Source: Paenibacillus brevis
GTDB taxonomy: Bacteria; Bacillota; Bacilli; Paenibacillales; Paenibacillaceae
DNA length: 64,000 bases
Direction of reading: 5' to 3'
Assembly (NCBI RefSeq): GCF_018919145.1
Contig: NZ_JAHLQJ010000010.1
Location: 1 to 64,000, forward strand
The notes beneath the pieces were generated by a model. That model had not been told where the DNA came from, made no database searches, and was given only the letters and a program-made list of their open reading frames with translations. Positions 43,868 through 53,640 of this stretch are shown piece after piece. Within the stretch, counting starts at the first letter, position 1. Each line of letters opens with the position of its first letter. Position numbers and translations under genes: made by a program.

Positions 43868-44395
43868 ATGGCTGCAACTATTCCTATGAAACTGGATGGG
43901 GTCGCGTTGTTTACAGAGGGTAGCAATACCGACTTTGCTGTCGGAGACATCACGCTTCCATCCCTAGCAAATCTCACGGACTCGTTATCCGGAGCGGGCA
44001 TCTTGGGGGAGGTTGAACTCCCATCTGAAGGTCACTACGGATCGCTAGAAATGGGCATTGCGTGGAGAACAATCTCTCGCGATGCCTTTGCTTTTATAAG
44101 CCCCAAAGTAACAGGGCTTGAAGTCAGAGGGGCTTTTAAAGAATTCGATAAGACAAAGGGCTATAAGGTTACCAAGTCAATCAAGGTCGTTGCTAGAGGT
44201 TTTAGCAAAGGCATTGACTTAGGCACGCTGGTAGTTAACGCCGCAACCGACACAACCAATACCATCGAGCTCACATACCTCAAGATTTTCATTGAGGGCG
44301 ATGAGGTGTTTGAGTTGGATAAGTTTAATTACATCTGTCGCATTAATGGGGTTGACGTACAGTCTGATGTCCGCAAGGCCCTCGGCCTGGCATAA
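43868..44395 (+). CDS. Tail tube protein, FII (P2)-like
   Basis: 175 residues, beta-rich, immediately after the sheath: GDITLPSLANLTDSLSGAGILG at the N-terminus and YLKIFIEGDEVFELDKFNYI with a C-terminal DVRKALGL, the P2 tube pattern. AAGGAGGG precedes the ATG. Confidence 0.9.
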   Translation: MAATIPMKLDGVALFTEGSNTDFAVGDITLPSLANLTDSLSGAGILGEVELPSEGHYGSLEMGIAWRTISRDAFAFISPKVTGLEVRGAFKEFDKTKGYKVTKSIKVVARGFSKGIDLGTLVVNAATDTTNTIELTYLKIFIEGDEVFELDKFNYICRINGVDVQSDVRKALGLA

Positions 44396-44406
44396 GGAGG
44401 AGAAAA

Positions 44407-44760
44407 ATGGTTATGAAGGAATCCGAAAATACAGATACGGTAGTGCAAGAAACTAAGCAGGCCGGGACGGTGATCAAGCTGTCCCGGCCTTTTACTTGGG
44501 AAGGTGTCGAATACAAGGAACTTGACTTGAATTTCGAGAGGTTAACAGGCGATGAGATCGTCTCACTTGAGTCGGATTTTCTCGCTCTTAACGAGGGGAA
44601 GAATTTTATCCCATACATGAAGTCAGAGCATCCGGCGTATCAAGCTGTGCTGGCTGCCAAAGCGCTGGGAGTCCACTACAACTGCATGAAAAAATTGCCT
44701 GCAAAGGACTTTAACAGGGTGACCAAAGCGGCTAGGGATTTTTTGCGAGATTGGGATTGA
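44407..44760 (+). CDS. Tail assembly chaperone E
   Basis: 117 residues. FTWEGVEYKELDLNFERLTGDE fits the P2 gpE/tail chaperone family. AAGGAGGAG lies six bases before the ATG. Near its end a T TTT TTG slippery heptamer allows extension into the -1 frame (177 residues in all). Confidence 0.85.
   Translation: MVMKESENTDTVVQETKQAGTVIKLSRPFTWEGVEYKELDLNFERLTGDEIVSLESDFLALNEGKNFIPYMKSEHPAYQAVLAAKALGVHYNCMKKLPAKDFNRVTKAARDFLRDWD
44739..44745 (+). promoter_or_regulatory. Programmed -1 frameshift site T TTT TTG
   Basis: In the E frame the codons read GAT-TTT-TTG. Slippage by one base continues GCG-AGA-TTG into the frame that ends at 44939. The overlap between the two frames is just what the E/E' arrangement of P2 and G/GT of lambda requires. 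Confidence 0.8.
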
Positions 44761-44939
44761 CCGAAGATCCGCCGGCTGAGCTAATGGAGATTTGCATTGT
44801 GATTGCTGAGGTCGGCGGCTCTCCTCTTGAATACATGGGTCGATCAATCCGTGAAATTTACAAATGGTATAAGGCGCGCAATGAGTTTGTGAGAAAGCGC
44901 AATGAGAGAATCGAAGAACTGAGGAAGAGCGGGGGTTGA
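44745..44939 (+). CDS. Frameshift extension E' of the tail chaperone
   Basis: 64 residues added to the first 113 residues of E: ARLGLTEDPPAELMEICIVI through KWYKARNEFVRKRNERIEEL. It has no ribosome binding site or ATG of its own, so it is expressed as the E-E' fusion that binds the tape measure protein. Confidence 0.8.
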   Translation, partial: ARLGLTEDPPAELMEICIVIAEVGGSPLEYMGRSIREIYKWYKARNEFVRKRNERIEELRKSGG

Positions 44940-44941
44940 CC

Positions 44942-47848
44942 ATGGCAAACAAAAAACAGTATGAAATGTCGTTCGAACTGAATGGAAAAATCGACCCCCG
45001 ACTCACTCGGTCGTTTGATGATCTTAATCGGGATGTCACAGGTCTCGACAAGGACCTTAATCAACTTAAGCGTTCAAAAGGCTTGGATAAGGTTGCGCGG
45101 GATGCAGAGGATGCACAGGGCGCCTTTCGTGAGCTCCGGGAGAATGCCAAGGAGTTCGGGGAAGTATTCGAAAAAACGCTCCAATTCACCGGCGCACACA
45201 AGATCATTACGACCGTCGGGGATATGTTTGGGAACATGATAAGCGAGGTCGGCGCTCTTGATGACTCTGTGCATCAGATGGGCGCGTCTACCGGGGCGAC
45301 CGTCGAACAGATGGCCGAGTTTAAAGATATCGCTAAGGACATCTATGAGGTTAATCTGGGCGAGGGCTTTAACGACATCGCAAATGCTCTTGTCAATGTC
45401 CAACGGACGACCAAGCAATCAGGCGACGAGCTGGAGCGAACTACCAAGAACGCACTAATGCTCCGCGACACCTTTGGTCATGACGTCAATGAGTCTGTCC
45501 GATCAGCCGACATGCTTATGCGGCAGTTTGGTCTTACATCTGAGCACGCCTATAACCTGATCGCCCAGGGGTCGCAAAAGGGATTAGACCGCACGGGTGA
45601 GCTGTTGGACTCCATCAACGAGTTCACACCGCAGTTTAAGACCCTTGGATTTACGGCAGACGAGATGTTTGACTTTTTCGCCACCGGCTTGGATGCGGGC
45701 GCGTGGAATCTCGATAAGGTTGCGGACATGGTTAAGGAGTTTGACAACCGCATCAAGGACGCTGGAGACGCCAATGCACAAGATGCACTCGCTCAGCTCT
45801 TTGCCCCTCCTGATATCGATGAGTTTGCAAAGACTCTCTCTAAGGGCTCCAAGGCAACCAAGGAGTACCAGGAGCTTGTTGCGCGTACCGATAAGAGTAC
45901 AGCAGCGACGCTGGTTAAAAACCTTAAGGCTGGCGGTAAAAAAGGTGCTGACTCCATGCTGGCGCTTGCCTCCATATTGGGCGACTCTCAAAAGGTGCTG
46001 GATGGTCTGTCAAGCGGGTCGATGCGCGGAGCCGATGCTCTCAACATGATACTCGGCAAATTGGCGGCGATCGAAGATCCTATCGAAAAGCAAACGATGG
46101 GTATTGCCATCATGGGTACACAGTACGAGGATCTGGGTCAGCAGGTGATGGACTCCTTATCTACGGTCAACAGTCAGTTTGATAAGACGACAAACACCAT
46201 GCAGCAGATCGAAGATGTACGTTACACCAGCGTGACCAAGGATATCCAAAAGCTTGGCCGCGAATTAATGGAGTCAGTAGTTATTCCGATTGGTGAGGAA
46301 CTGCTGCCGGTGCTGCAAAATCTAGCCGCATGGGCATCCGAAAACAAGGATGTCATAAAGACGCTCGCGCTCAGCGTACCTGCAGGCATGCTGGCAAAAA
46401 ATACGGTGTCTATGGGCAAGGACCTGGCGAAGGTTAGCAAGACGTTTCTCGGAACGGCTGGCAATGTCGGAAAGTTCGGCGGGGCGCTTGGGTTGTTAGG
46501 TGGCCCTATTGGATGGACTGTTCTTGGCGTTGGGGCACTTACAACAGTGGTCAGCGCCTACAAGAAGCACCAAGAAAAGGCGCGGCAAGAACTCATTAAC
46601 ATGGGCGATGCACTCGACAAGGCTTATGACGATTACTCGGGCGTAGAGACACAGACACGTAAAACCAAGGAACTAATAACCGAGTACGATCGCTTAACAA
46701 CTAAGATCAAAAACACCAAAACTCCCGCTGATGAACTCACAGAGGCGCGGCGAAAGTTAGCGATTGTGGAGCAGGACCTGATCGATCTAAATCCAGATAT
46801 ACTGCGGGCAGAGGACGCGAAGAGTGATAGATTCCGGGAACAGTTAGGACTCGCTGATCAATTGAACAGTTCTCGATCAGAAATGCAACGGCGAGAGATG
46901 GAAATGTCAGTTTTTGAAGCTCAACAAAACCTCCCAACTCTATTAGAAGAGTATGACGAATTGAACAAAAAATTAGCTGAAAGTGACGCAGCATATTTAG
47001 AAGCTAAGAGAAGTTACGCTCAATATGCTGAATATCTCAACAAGCATCACGAAATTGTAAACAACCAAGCGTTATCATATGACGAAGTAAACCAGAAACT
47101 AAGCGAACTGGCGCAACAAATTTACCAGGACACGGGGCTTGACTACAGCGGAAACTTTGCAAATATGCAGTACGATGCTGAACAGGCCAAGAAGGCTATC
47201 GACAGTAACTTCGAGAGTTGGAAAAAGGCTCAAGAGGAAATTTCGAAATCTGAACAGAGCTTCCAATCCTACTATGACAACCAGAAGAAGCTAATCGAGT
47301 TGGATTTGGGCGGTACTTTGACGGATTACGCAGCAAAGTATGCCGAGCTGTCCGAGGCCGAAAAGCAGCAATTTGAAAGTGCGATGCAAAACATGTCCGA
47401 ACTAAACCGGGAAATGGACATGATCCCCGATGCGAAAAAGGTGAATATCGAACTTGTCTGGCAGCAGACTGGGCAGGTACCTGACTTTTCGACTCCAGCA
47501 GGCAAGGCACTCAAGCAGATACAACTACGTGATCCCGGGTTTAATGGTTACGCCAATGGGGGCTATGTTGAGTCACCGGAGCTTGCATGGGTGGGCGAAG
47601 GTCGAAGCCCAGAATGGATTATCCCGGAGAACAATTCAAGGCGCTCTCGGTCGCTGTATGCGGCTGCTGGGGAGGCTTTGGGATATAACCCTGGCGGCAA
47701 CTTCGCCCCGGTGTTTAGCCCGCACATTGTTGTGCAGGGTAATGCTGATGAGCAGGTAATCAGGCAGGTGGTCTCCGAGTCGCAACGTGACTTTGAACAG
47801 AAGATGAAACGATATTATGAGCAGCAAAAGCGGGTGAGTTTCGGATGA
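44942..47848 (+). CDS. Tail tape measure protein
   Basis: 968 residues. A coiled-coil N-terminus (about 20-60, DLNRDVTGLDKDLNQL) and TP901-type helical core (about 70-480) are followed by a hydrophobic segment (about 510-540, FGGALGLLGGPIGWTVLGVG), a long charged helical section (about 600-840) and a C-terminal GYANGGYVESPELAWVGEGR motif common to tape measures. ATG 44942 is used. It sets tail length and is bound by E/E'. Confidence 0.92.
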   Translation: MANKKQYEMSFELNGKIDPRLTRSFDDLNRDVTGLDKDLNQLKRSKGLDKVARDAEDAQGAFRELRENAKEFGEVFEKTLQFTGAHKIITTVGDMFGNMISEVGALDDSVHQMGASTGATVEQMAEFKDIAKDIYEVNLGEGFNDIANALVNVQRTTKQSGDELERTTKNALMLRDTFGHDVNESVRSADMLMRQFGLTSEHAYNLIAQGSQKGLDRTGELLDSINEFTPQFKTLGFTADEMFDFFATGLDAGAWNLDKVADMVKEFDNRIKDAGDANAQDALAQLFAPPDIDEFAKTLSKGSKATKEYQELVARTDKSTAATLVKNLKAGGKKGADSMLALASILGDSQKVLDGLSSGSMRGADALNMILGKLAAIEDPIEKQTMGIAIMGTQYEDLGQQVMDSLSTVNSQFDKTTNTMQQIEDVRYTSVTKDIQKLGRELMESVVIPIGEELLPVLQNLAAWASENKDVIKTLALSVPAGMLAKNTVSMGKDLAKVSKTFLGTAGNVGKFGGALGLLGGPIGWTVLGVGALTTVVSAYKKHQEKARQELINMGDALDKAYDDYSGVETQTRKTKELITEYDRLTTKIKNTKTPADELTEARRKLAIVEQDLIDLNPDILRAEDAKSDRFREQLGLADQLNSSRSEMQRREMEMSVFEAQQNLPTLLEEYDELNKKLAESDAAYLEAKRSYAQYAEYLNKHHEIVNNQALSYDEVNQKLSELAQQIYQDTGLDYSGNFANMQYDAEQAKKAIDSNFESWKKAQEEISKSEQSFQSYYDNQKKLIELDLGGTLTDYAAKYAELSEAEKQQFESAMQNMSELNREMDMIPDAKKVNIELVWQQTGQVPDFSTPAGKALKQIQLRDPGFNGYANGGYVESPELAWVGEGRSPEWIIPENNSRRSRSLYAAAGEALGYNPGGNFAPVFSPHIVVQGNADEQVIRQVVSESQRDFEQKMKRYYEQQKRVSFG

Positions 47849-48051
47849 CAACTTACATCACAATTCAAGGGGATACCTTCGACGGTATCTCCTTTCGTTT
47901 GTTCGGGGAAGAACGGTTTGCGGTCAACCTCATGAAGGCAAATCCGACACAGCTCAATACAGCGGTGTTTAGTGCCGGGGTAGTGCTGACAGTGCCGGAT
48001 ATCCCGGCGGAGCAGTCTGACGAGCTACCTCCATGGAAACGGGAGGGATAG
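47845..48051 (+). CDS. Tail protein X (LysM-like)
   Basis: 68 residues of the P2 gpX/LysM fold: YITIQGDTFDGISFRLFGEE and AGVVLTVPDIP. ATGA overlap with the tape measure. Located at the tail hub. Confidence 0.9.
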   Translation: MTTYITIQGDTFDGISFRLFGEERFAVNLMKANPTQLNTAVFSAGVVLTVPDIPAEQSDELPPWKREG

Positions 48052-48053
48052 CC

Positions 48054-49085
48054 GTGTCAACAGTACAGGATGCACGCAGGGCAGTTCTGGCGGTCACGTA
48101 TAACGGCAAGACGATCACCAAGGACTTAGCAGAGTATTTACTTGAGTTTATCTACAACGATGCATCGTCGGGAACCTTGGATGACATCCAAATCCAGTTA
48201 GCTGACCGCGACCGTAAATGGCAAAACGCATGGAATCCGGCTGAAGGTGATGCCATAAAGGCCGAGATACAAACAGTTAACTGGAGTAAGGCTGGGGAGA
48301 CTAAGTCTCTGCCACTCGGATCATTTGAGGTAGATAGTATTGAGGTTGCAGGACCCCCTGACACGGTTATGATTAAGGCTATCTCTCTACCTGCAGGATC
48401 CTCTGCACGGGGCGAGAAGCGTTCCAAGGATTGGGAGAAGGTCACGTTAAAGACTATAGCAGCTGATATCGCCAAACGGGCTAAATTAAAATTGATCTAT
48501 GAAGCATCAGGGAACCCATCCTATGATCGCCTTGAACAGTCCGATCAATCAGACTTGGCCTTTTTGAATGAGCAAGCAAAGCAGGAAGGGGTGGCGGTTA
48601 AAATTGCATCAGGGAGCTTGGTGCTGTTTGATGAAGCAGAATACGAGAAAAAGCCGGCTGTCGCTACAATAGAGCGGGGCAAAGACAACGTCATCTCCTA
48701 TCGTTTTAGTTGGGGGACGGCTTATACCGCATACAGGTCCTGTGAGGTATCGTATAAACCTCCGAAGGCCAAGAGCACGATTAAGTACACCTACACGCCT
48801 CCCGGCGCTCCTAAGACAGGACCGATGCTCAAGGTCAAGCAACAGGTAAGCTCACAAGCTGAAGCACAGCGTCTTGCACGTAACAATCTTCGTGAAAAGA
48901 ATAAAGAGGCCGGAAAGTCTTCGCTCACCCTTGTTGGTGATATCCGAATGGCGTCCGGTCTTACAATTGATGTCGTGGGCTGGGGACGCTTTGACGGGAA
49001 GTACATCATTGACAGTTGCAGACACCAGATCGACGGCGGGGGATATACAACGACAATGGAAATCAGAAAGGTCTTGGGGTGGTAG
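48054..49085 (+). CDS. Tail hub protein D (late control D family)
   Basis: 343 residues. GTG 48054 has GGGAGGG seven bases upstream, two bases after the X stop. The beta-barrel repeats and LSFINDR-like region (DLAFLNEQAKQEGVAVKI) and C-terminal AEAQRLARNNLREKN identify phage protein D, which forms the hub (gp27-like) under the spike. Confidence 0.88.
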   Translation: MSTVQDARRAVLAVTYNGKTITKDLAEYLLEFIYNDASSGTLDDIQIQLADRDRKWQNAWNPAEGDAIKAEIQTVNWSKAGETKSLPLGSFEVDSIEVAGPPDTVMIKAISLPAGSSARGEKRSKDWEKVTLKTIAADIAKRAKLKLIYEASGNPSYDRLEQSDQSDLAFLNEQAKQEGVAVKIASGSLVLFDEAEYEKKPAVATIERGKDNVISYRFSWGTAYTAYRSCEVSYKPPKAKSTIKYTYTPPGAPKTGPMLKVKQQVSSQAEAQRLARNNLREKNKEAGKSSLTLVGDIRMASGLTIDVVGWGRFDGKYIIDSCRHQIDGGGYTTTMEIRKVLGW

Positions 49086-49087
49086 TA

Positions 49088-49489
49088 ATGAGCAAATTCA
49101 TACAAGCAGGCATAGTATCCAGCGTAGACGCTGCGGCTGGCACGGTGCGGGTAACTTTCCCAGATCAGGATGATCGGGTCTCGGATGCACTTCCCGTCCT
49201 CACGCCGGGCGGCTGGGGGCGTGGCAATGCTCTTCCTTTGCCGGGGGAAAGCGTGCTCTGTGCTTTCCTTGGAAACGGGTCTGCTGGGTTTTGCTTGGGC
49301 ACCTATTACACCGACGACGAAACGCCCCCGGGAACGCCACAACAGTGGGGGGTGTGGTTTGAAGACGGTAGTCAGGTCTATTATGACCGGATGCTCAAGC
49401 AACTCATTGTAAAGGCTGCTGGGGGCGTTAAAATCGAAGGCGATCTGGAAGTGACCGGATCAATTAAGAGGGCGGGTGAGATATTGTGA
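49088..49489 (+). CDS. Baseplate spike protein V
   Basis: 133 residues. OB-fold N-terminus (GIVSSVDAAAGTVRVTFPD, residues 8-26), PGESVLCAFLGNGSAGFCLG, and a C-terminal beta-helix-like tail (GGVKIEGDLEVTGSIK). This is the membrane-piercing gpV family. ATG 49088, two bases after D; the longer frame overlaps D. Confidence 0.88.
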   Translation: MSKFIQAGIVSSVDAAAGTVRVTFPDQDDRVSDALPVLTPGGWGRGNALPLPGESVLCAFLGNGSAGFCLGTYYTDDETPPGTPQQWGVWFEDGSQVYYDRMLKQLIVKAAGGVKIEGDLEVTGSIKRAGEIL

Positions 49490-49881
49490 ATCAAATCGGC
49501 AGTTTGGGCAGCATCGTCTTTACAGTTACGCCCGATACTATCCGCACCTTTACAGAGTTCACCCGCACCTCTGCCAGTCGTTGGGCTAATCATGAGGTGC
49601 TTGGAAAAAAGCCCGTATCCCAATTTATCGGACCGGGGCTGGATACGGTCTCGTTTACGATGCATCTGGACGTACGGTACGGTATCAATCCCCGTAAAGA
49701 GTTGGATGCCTTGGTCGAGCTGGAGCGATCTGGCAAGGCAATGCCGTTGATTATTGGCGGCAAAGGGATCGGGGTTAGCAAGTTTAAAATCACATCCCTT
49801 GAGCAATCGTGGACTGAGATCGACAATAGGGGCAACCTGCTCAAGGCGTCGGCATCCATCACATTGGAGGAATACGCATGA
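49486..49881 (+). CDS. Tail terminator-type protein U (P2 gpU-like)
   Basis: 131 residues. IGSLGSIVFTVTPDTIRTF, KPVSQFIGPGLDTVSFTMHL and GRGNLLKAS-like end (NRGNLLKASASITLEEYA) match P2 gpU. In P2 it lies near D. GTG start overlaps the V stop. Confidence 0.87.
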   Translation: MNQIGSLGSIVFTVTPDTIRTFTEFTRTSASRWANHEVLGKKPVSQFIGPGLDTVSFTMHLDVRYGINPRKELDALVELERSGKAMPLIIGGKGIGVSKFKITSLEQSWTEIDNRGNLLKASASITLEEYA

Positions 49882-50222
49882 TTTATACAGTGGACATGCT
49901 CACACCGGGATCATGGGTGGACTTTGCTCCAGCGTCAACAGCTGCCGAAGTCGGGCAGAACATCCGGACGATAGTCAGCACATATCTAGGATCGTCTCCG
50001 GGAGCTCGGACGATCGGCATTGATTACTCCGATGTCCTTGATGGTCCTATCCCGGTGTTAAAGGCTCGGCTGGCCGGCATCATTACAACAGCCATCATGG
50101 AGCAGGAGCCACGAGCGGTGATTGTGAGCATTGATTTTTTGGAGACAGAAGAGGAGTCAGCTTTGTACGGTAGGTTGGTGCCGGTCATTAAATACGCTCT
50201 TGCAGAGGAGGCGACGACTTGA
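49878..50222 (+). CDS. Baseplate protein W (gp25-like lysozyme fold)
   Basis: 114 residues. The NIRTIVSTYLGSSPGARTIG and ARLAGIITTAIMEQEPRAVI segments are the W/gp25 core. It builds the inner baseplate wedge. ATGA overlap with U. Confidence 0.87.
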   Translation: MIYTVDMLTPGSWVDFAPASTAAEVGQNIRTIVSTYLGSSPGARTIGIDYSDVLDGPIPVLKARLAGIITTAIMEQEPRAVIVSIDFLETEEESALYGRLVPVIKYALAEEATT

Positions 50223-51349
50223 GCAGCTTTGACACACTTACGGATATCGACTTTGTGGACGTTGATGCCGCAGAGATCGAAAACAATATCATAACAATTT
50301 TCGAAGGCCTAATCGGCAGCCCCCTGTATCCAGCGGACCCGAGAAGGCTTTTCTTAATGTCGCTGGCTCAGATCATCATCCAGCAGCAGGCGTTGCTCAA
50401 TCACAACAAAAAAGTGGACTTGCTTAAATATGCGAGTGGTTCGGTGCTGGATCATATCGGCGCTCTTTACGATGTGTCTCGACTGCCGGAAGAGGCGGCA
50501 ATCACCACCCTGCAATTTAACCTCTCCATTCCGCTCACCTCAGCAACGATCATCCCGGCTGGCACCCGAGTAGGTCCACAAGGCAGCGGAGGGACGATTT
50601 ACTTTGAGACCGCCCAAGTTATAGAGATCCCTGCAGGTGGAGTATCGGGGACGGTTATCGCTTATTGTTCGGTCGGTGGTGCCTCCGGAAATGGCTTTTT
50701 ACCCGGGCAGGTCAATACCCTGATTGACCCCTTGCCATTTGTCCAAAGCGCCACCAACCTGACCGCAAGTTCAGGAGGAGCTGAAGCTGAGACAGACAAT
50801 GCTTTTCGTGAGCGAATAAGGACAGCCCCGGAGAGCTTTTCCGTCGCTGGGCCAGAGGGAGCCTATCGGTATTGGGCGATGACTGCAAGCCCGTCGATAG
50901 TGGATGTGGCAGTTACCTCTCCAGAGCCTCGCGAGGTGGTCGTAGTGCCTTTGCTCCAAGGTGGCGGGTTGCCGTCACAGGATGTACTGGACGATGTAGC
51001 AGCGGTGCTCAACGACCGCACTGTACGCCCCCTGACTGATCTGGTGACCGTACAAGCGCCTGAAACGGTGAGTTATCACATTACACTCACCTATTACGTG
51101 GATCGGGCGAGAGCGGCAGAAGCGGTCAATATACAAGATGCAGTGTCGGCGGCGGTGGACGCATATCGGCTCTGGCAAAAATCTAAGCTTGGTCGAGACA
51201 TCAACCCATCGGAATTGATCTGGCGGGTGATGTCGGCAGGGGCGCTGCGAGTGGAAGTCGCAAGTCCAGTCTTTACGAATGTAGGAGAGCTGCAGGTGGC
51301 TCAGGATGCGGCAGTCAATGTGGTCTATGGAGGTCTTGCCGATGATTGA
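50219..51349 (+). CDS. Baseplate protein J
   Basis: 376 residues. LNHNKKVDLLKYASGSVLDHIG, the PAGTRVGP barrel, ASGNGFLPGQVNTLIDP, GGAEAETDNAFRERIR and GRDINPSELIWRVMS are strong gpJ markers. TTG start overlaps W. Wedge component linked to I. Confidence 0.92.
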   Translation: MSSFDTLTDIDFVDVDAAEIENNIITIFEGLIGSPLYPADPRRLFLMSLAQIIIQQQALLNHNKKVDLLKYASGSVLDHIGALYDVSRLPEEAAITTLQFNLSIPLTSATIIPAGTRVGPQGSGGTIYFETAQVIEIPAGGVSGTVIAYCSVGGASGNGFLPGQVNTLIDPLPFVQSATNLTASSGGAEAETDNAFRERIRTAPESFSVAGPEGAYRYWAMTASPSIVDVAVTSPEPREVVVVPLLQGGGLPSQDVLDDVAAVLNDRTVRPLTDLVTVQAPETVSYHITLTYYVDRARAAEAVNIQDAVSAAVDAYRLWQKSKLGRDINPSELIWRVMSAGALRVEVASPVFTNVGELQVAQDAAVNVVYGGLADD

Positions 51350-51899
51350 TCTCAAGAGCCTCAGCATACTTGATATGCTGCCAGATAACCTCAAGCGGGA
51401 TCCTAACATAGCGGCAGCAGCAAAGGCACTAGATAGCAGCTTGCAGGGACTGTCAGAGCAAATCATGAAACTCCCTCGATTCCAGCGACTCGACCAATTG
51501 AACGACGATGAAGCCGACGAATTAGCCTGGCAGTTCCATGTCGACTTTTACGACCCAGACCTGCCGATTGAGCAAAAGCGAGAACTGGTCAAGAATGCAT
51601 TTTTATTTCACCGCCGAAAGGGGACGCCTGCGGCCGTAGAGGAACTGATAGAAATCCTCTTTGGAACAGGGCAAGTGGAGGAATGGTTCGAATATGGCGG
51701 AGAGCCGGGATACTTTCGGGTGCGCACCACTGACCAATCAGCGACTAATGAGAGAGCACAGGAGTTCATCCGGGCTGTCGATTCGGTCCGAAGGCTTTCA
51801 GCTCATCTGGAATCTGTCATCTTAGAGGAAACCATTCAAGCTAATGACCTTTACTTCGGAGGCACATTGCATATCGGCGAATTTATCACAATAGGGTAG
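51342..51899 (+). CDS. Baseplate protein I
   Basis: 185 residues from ATG 51342, overlapping J. LDQLNDDEADELAWQFHVDFYDPDLP and FLFHRRKGTPAAVEELIEILFG are typical of gpI, which connects J and W to the fibre. Confidence 0.9.
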   Translation: MIDLKSLSILDMLPDNLKRDPNIAAAAKALDSSLQGLSEQIMKLPRFQRLDQLNDDEADELAWQFHVDFYDPDLPIEQKRELVKNAFLFHRRKGTPAAVEELIEILFGTGQVEEWFEYGGEPGYFRVRTTDQSATNERAQEFIRAVDSVRRLSAHLESVILEETIQANDLYFGGTLHIGEFITIG

Positions 51900-51908
51900 G
51901 TGATCTAA

Positions 51909-53321
51909 GTGAGCTCATGGAGCTATGCATTAACAAATAAAGGGCGGCAGCTGCAGGCAAAAGCGCAAGCGGGCGCTCAGTTGAGCTATACCAGGATGGT
52001 CGTTGGTAGCGGATCGCTTAGCGGCCAGTCTCTTGAGGCGATGACGGCGCTGATTACCCCTGTGAAGGACTTGGCAATCGAAAGGATTAGGCGTCCGCCG
52101 GGTACAACGAGAGCGCTCATTGGGGCGACCCTGAGAAATCAAGGCGTTACGACGGGGTTCTTTTTGCGCGAGGTCGGTATATTTGCCACTGACCCCGATG
52201 ACGGTGAGATTTTGTATATGTACGCCAATGCAGGTACAACCGCCGATTACATCGCCCCCCAAGGTGATGGAGTAATCGAGAAGGCGATAAACATGAACGT
52301 CTTTGTCGGAGCCGCTGCGAATATCACAGCAAACATTGATGAGTCACTTGTTTATGCTACCAGGCAGGAGCTTGCTGAGGCGATAGCAGGGATAAATATC
52401 GGCGATGCTTCCTTGACCGAAAAAGGCGTGACGCAGCTTTCCAGCAGCACCAACAGCAACGCAGAGGACAAAGCAGCAACCCCGAAGGCTGTCAAAACTG
52501 TCAATGAAGCAGCGTTGGCCGCCCAGAATACGGCCAACGCTGCCAACCTAGCAGCTGCCGCAGCACAGACAACGGCTAATGCGTCTTTAACAGCTGGCAA
52601 TGAGCGAAAAGCGGAAGTGGTTGCCGCGCTTGTTGCCCTTGGGGTATCGGCATCCACTTCGGATTCTTGGGCGACACTTATTAGTAAGATGACCGCGATT
52701 ATCAAGGCAACGGGTAATGCAACAGCTGCTGATTTGTTGACGGGTAAAACGGCATCTAACGCTAATGGACCTATTACAGGCACGATGCCAAACCGAGGTG
52801 CTGGAGGCACGGTCACACCGGGAACAACCAACCAAACGCTGGCAGCGGGGTATTATAGTAGTCCGATTACGGTGTTGGGGGATACTGATTTGGTAGCTAG
52901 TAATATCAGGAATGGGGTTGATATTTTTGGAGTGGTCGGATCACTTCAGCCGAGTCTAATGGCTCAACTGCAGATAAGATCGAATTCGGTTCAAGCAAGG
53001 TTTCAATATGCGGATAATTCGAACGAAACTAATATGTACTCCTTGACTGCTACTGGACTTGCCTTTAAGCCACGTGTAATCATAGTGTACAACCCCTCTG
53101 CATTTTCAGCCGATAGGGCATTTACTTTTTATGCTGCTGATTTTGATGATGGTATTTATCCAAACACGATTAAATTTGGAAATTTCACAGGCGGCGTAAG
53201 TACCTCGCGAACAGTGATTAACTTTAAAGCAGATGTTTTACCTGCACAAGTAACAAACACTGGATTCACTCTGCCAGTTGCCTTAGCGGGCGCTCTTTAC
53301 GAGGTGCTTGTCATGGGGTGA
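51909..53321 (+). CDS. Tail fibre protein, tail-collar N-terminus
   Basis: 470 residues. The N-terminal tail-collar-type domain (1-150, SSWSYALTNKGRQLQAKAQ, FFLREVGIFA) attaches to the baseplate. It is followed by a QNTANAANLAAAAAQTTANA heptad repeat (about 195-225), glycine-rich repeats (GNATAADLLTGKTASNANGP) and a C-terminal beta tip (about 355-470). The tip DNA is more AT-rich than the rest. No fibre chaperone follows. Confidence 0.88.
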   Translation: MSSWSYALTNKGRQLQAKAQAGAQLSYTRMVVGSGSLSGQSLEAMTALITPVKDLAIERIRRPPGTTRALIGATLRNQGVTTGFFLREVGIFATDPDDGEILYMYANAGTTADYIAPQGDGVIEKAINMNVFVGAAANITANIDESLVYATRQELAEAIAGINIGDASLTEKGVTQLSSSTNSNAEDKAATPKAVKTVNEAALAAQNTANAANLAAAAAQTTANASLTAGNERKAEVVAALVALGVSASTSDSWATLISKMTAIIKATGNATAADLLTGKTASNANGPITGTMPNRGAGGTVTPGTTNQTLAAGYYSSPITVLGDTDLVASNIRNGVDIFGVVGSLQPSLMAQLQIRSNSVQARFQYADNSNETNMYSLTATGLAFKPRVIIVYNPSAFSADRAFTFYAADFDDGIYPNTIKFGNFTGGVSTSRTVINFKADVLPAQVTNTGFTLPVALAGALYEVLVMG

Positions 53322-53356
53322 ATTACAAGCTAATCACATTTAGAGAGGTGTTGACA

Positions 53357-53629
53357 ATGATAAGGATGTTTAAGAGCAAAGATTTTGTACGAGCTGTTGA
53401 ATTTACTGACTTTGCATCAATACAGATGATCGTCCAGCTAACGGGCATGGGGATGACATTGGACGTATCGCCGACAGGATCACTGAGATCCATCACACTT
53501 AAAAACGGCACTACAACAGTAGTGGCGATCCCCGGTCAGTTTGTCTATAAGACCAATACCGGCACCGTGGGTGTGTGCAATCTGGAGTACCTGGAAGAAA
53601 ATTTCGAAGAGGTAACACCAGCTGAATAG
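53357..53629 (+). CDS. Small protein downstream of the tail fibre
   Basis: 90 residues; ATG 53357 with GAGAGGTG upstream. Alpha/beta, acidic C-terminus (LEYLEENFEEVTPAE). The position suggests a fibre-associated or superinfection role, but nothing is recognised. Confidence 0.65.
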   Translation: MIRMFKSKDFVRAVEFTDFASIQMIVQLTGMGMTLDVSPTGSLRSITLKNGTTTVVAIPGQFVYKTNTGTVGVCNLEYLEENFEEVTPAE

Positions 53630-53640
53630 AGATCAGAGAC

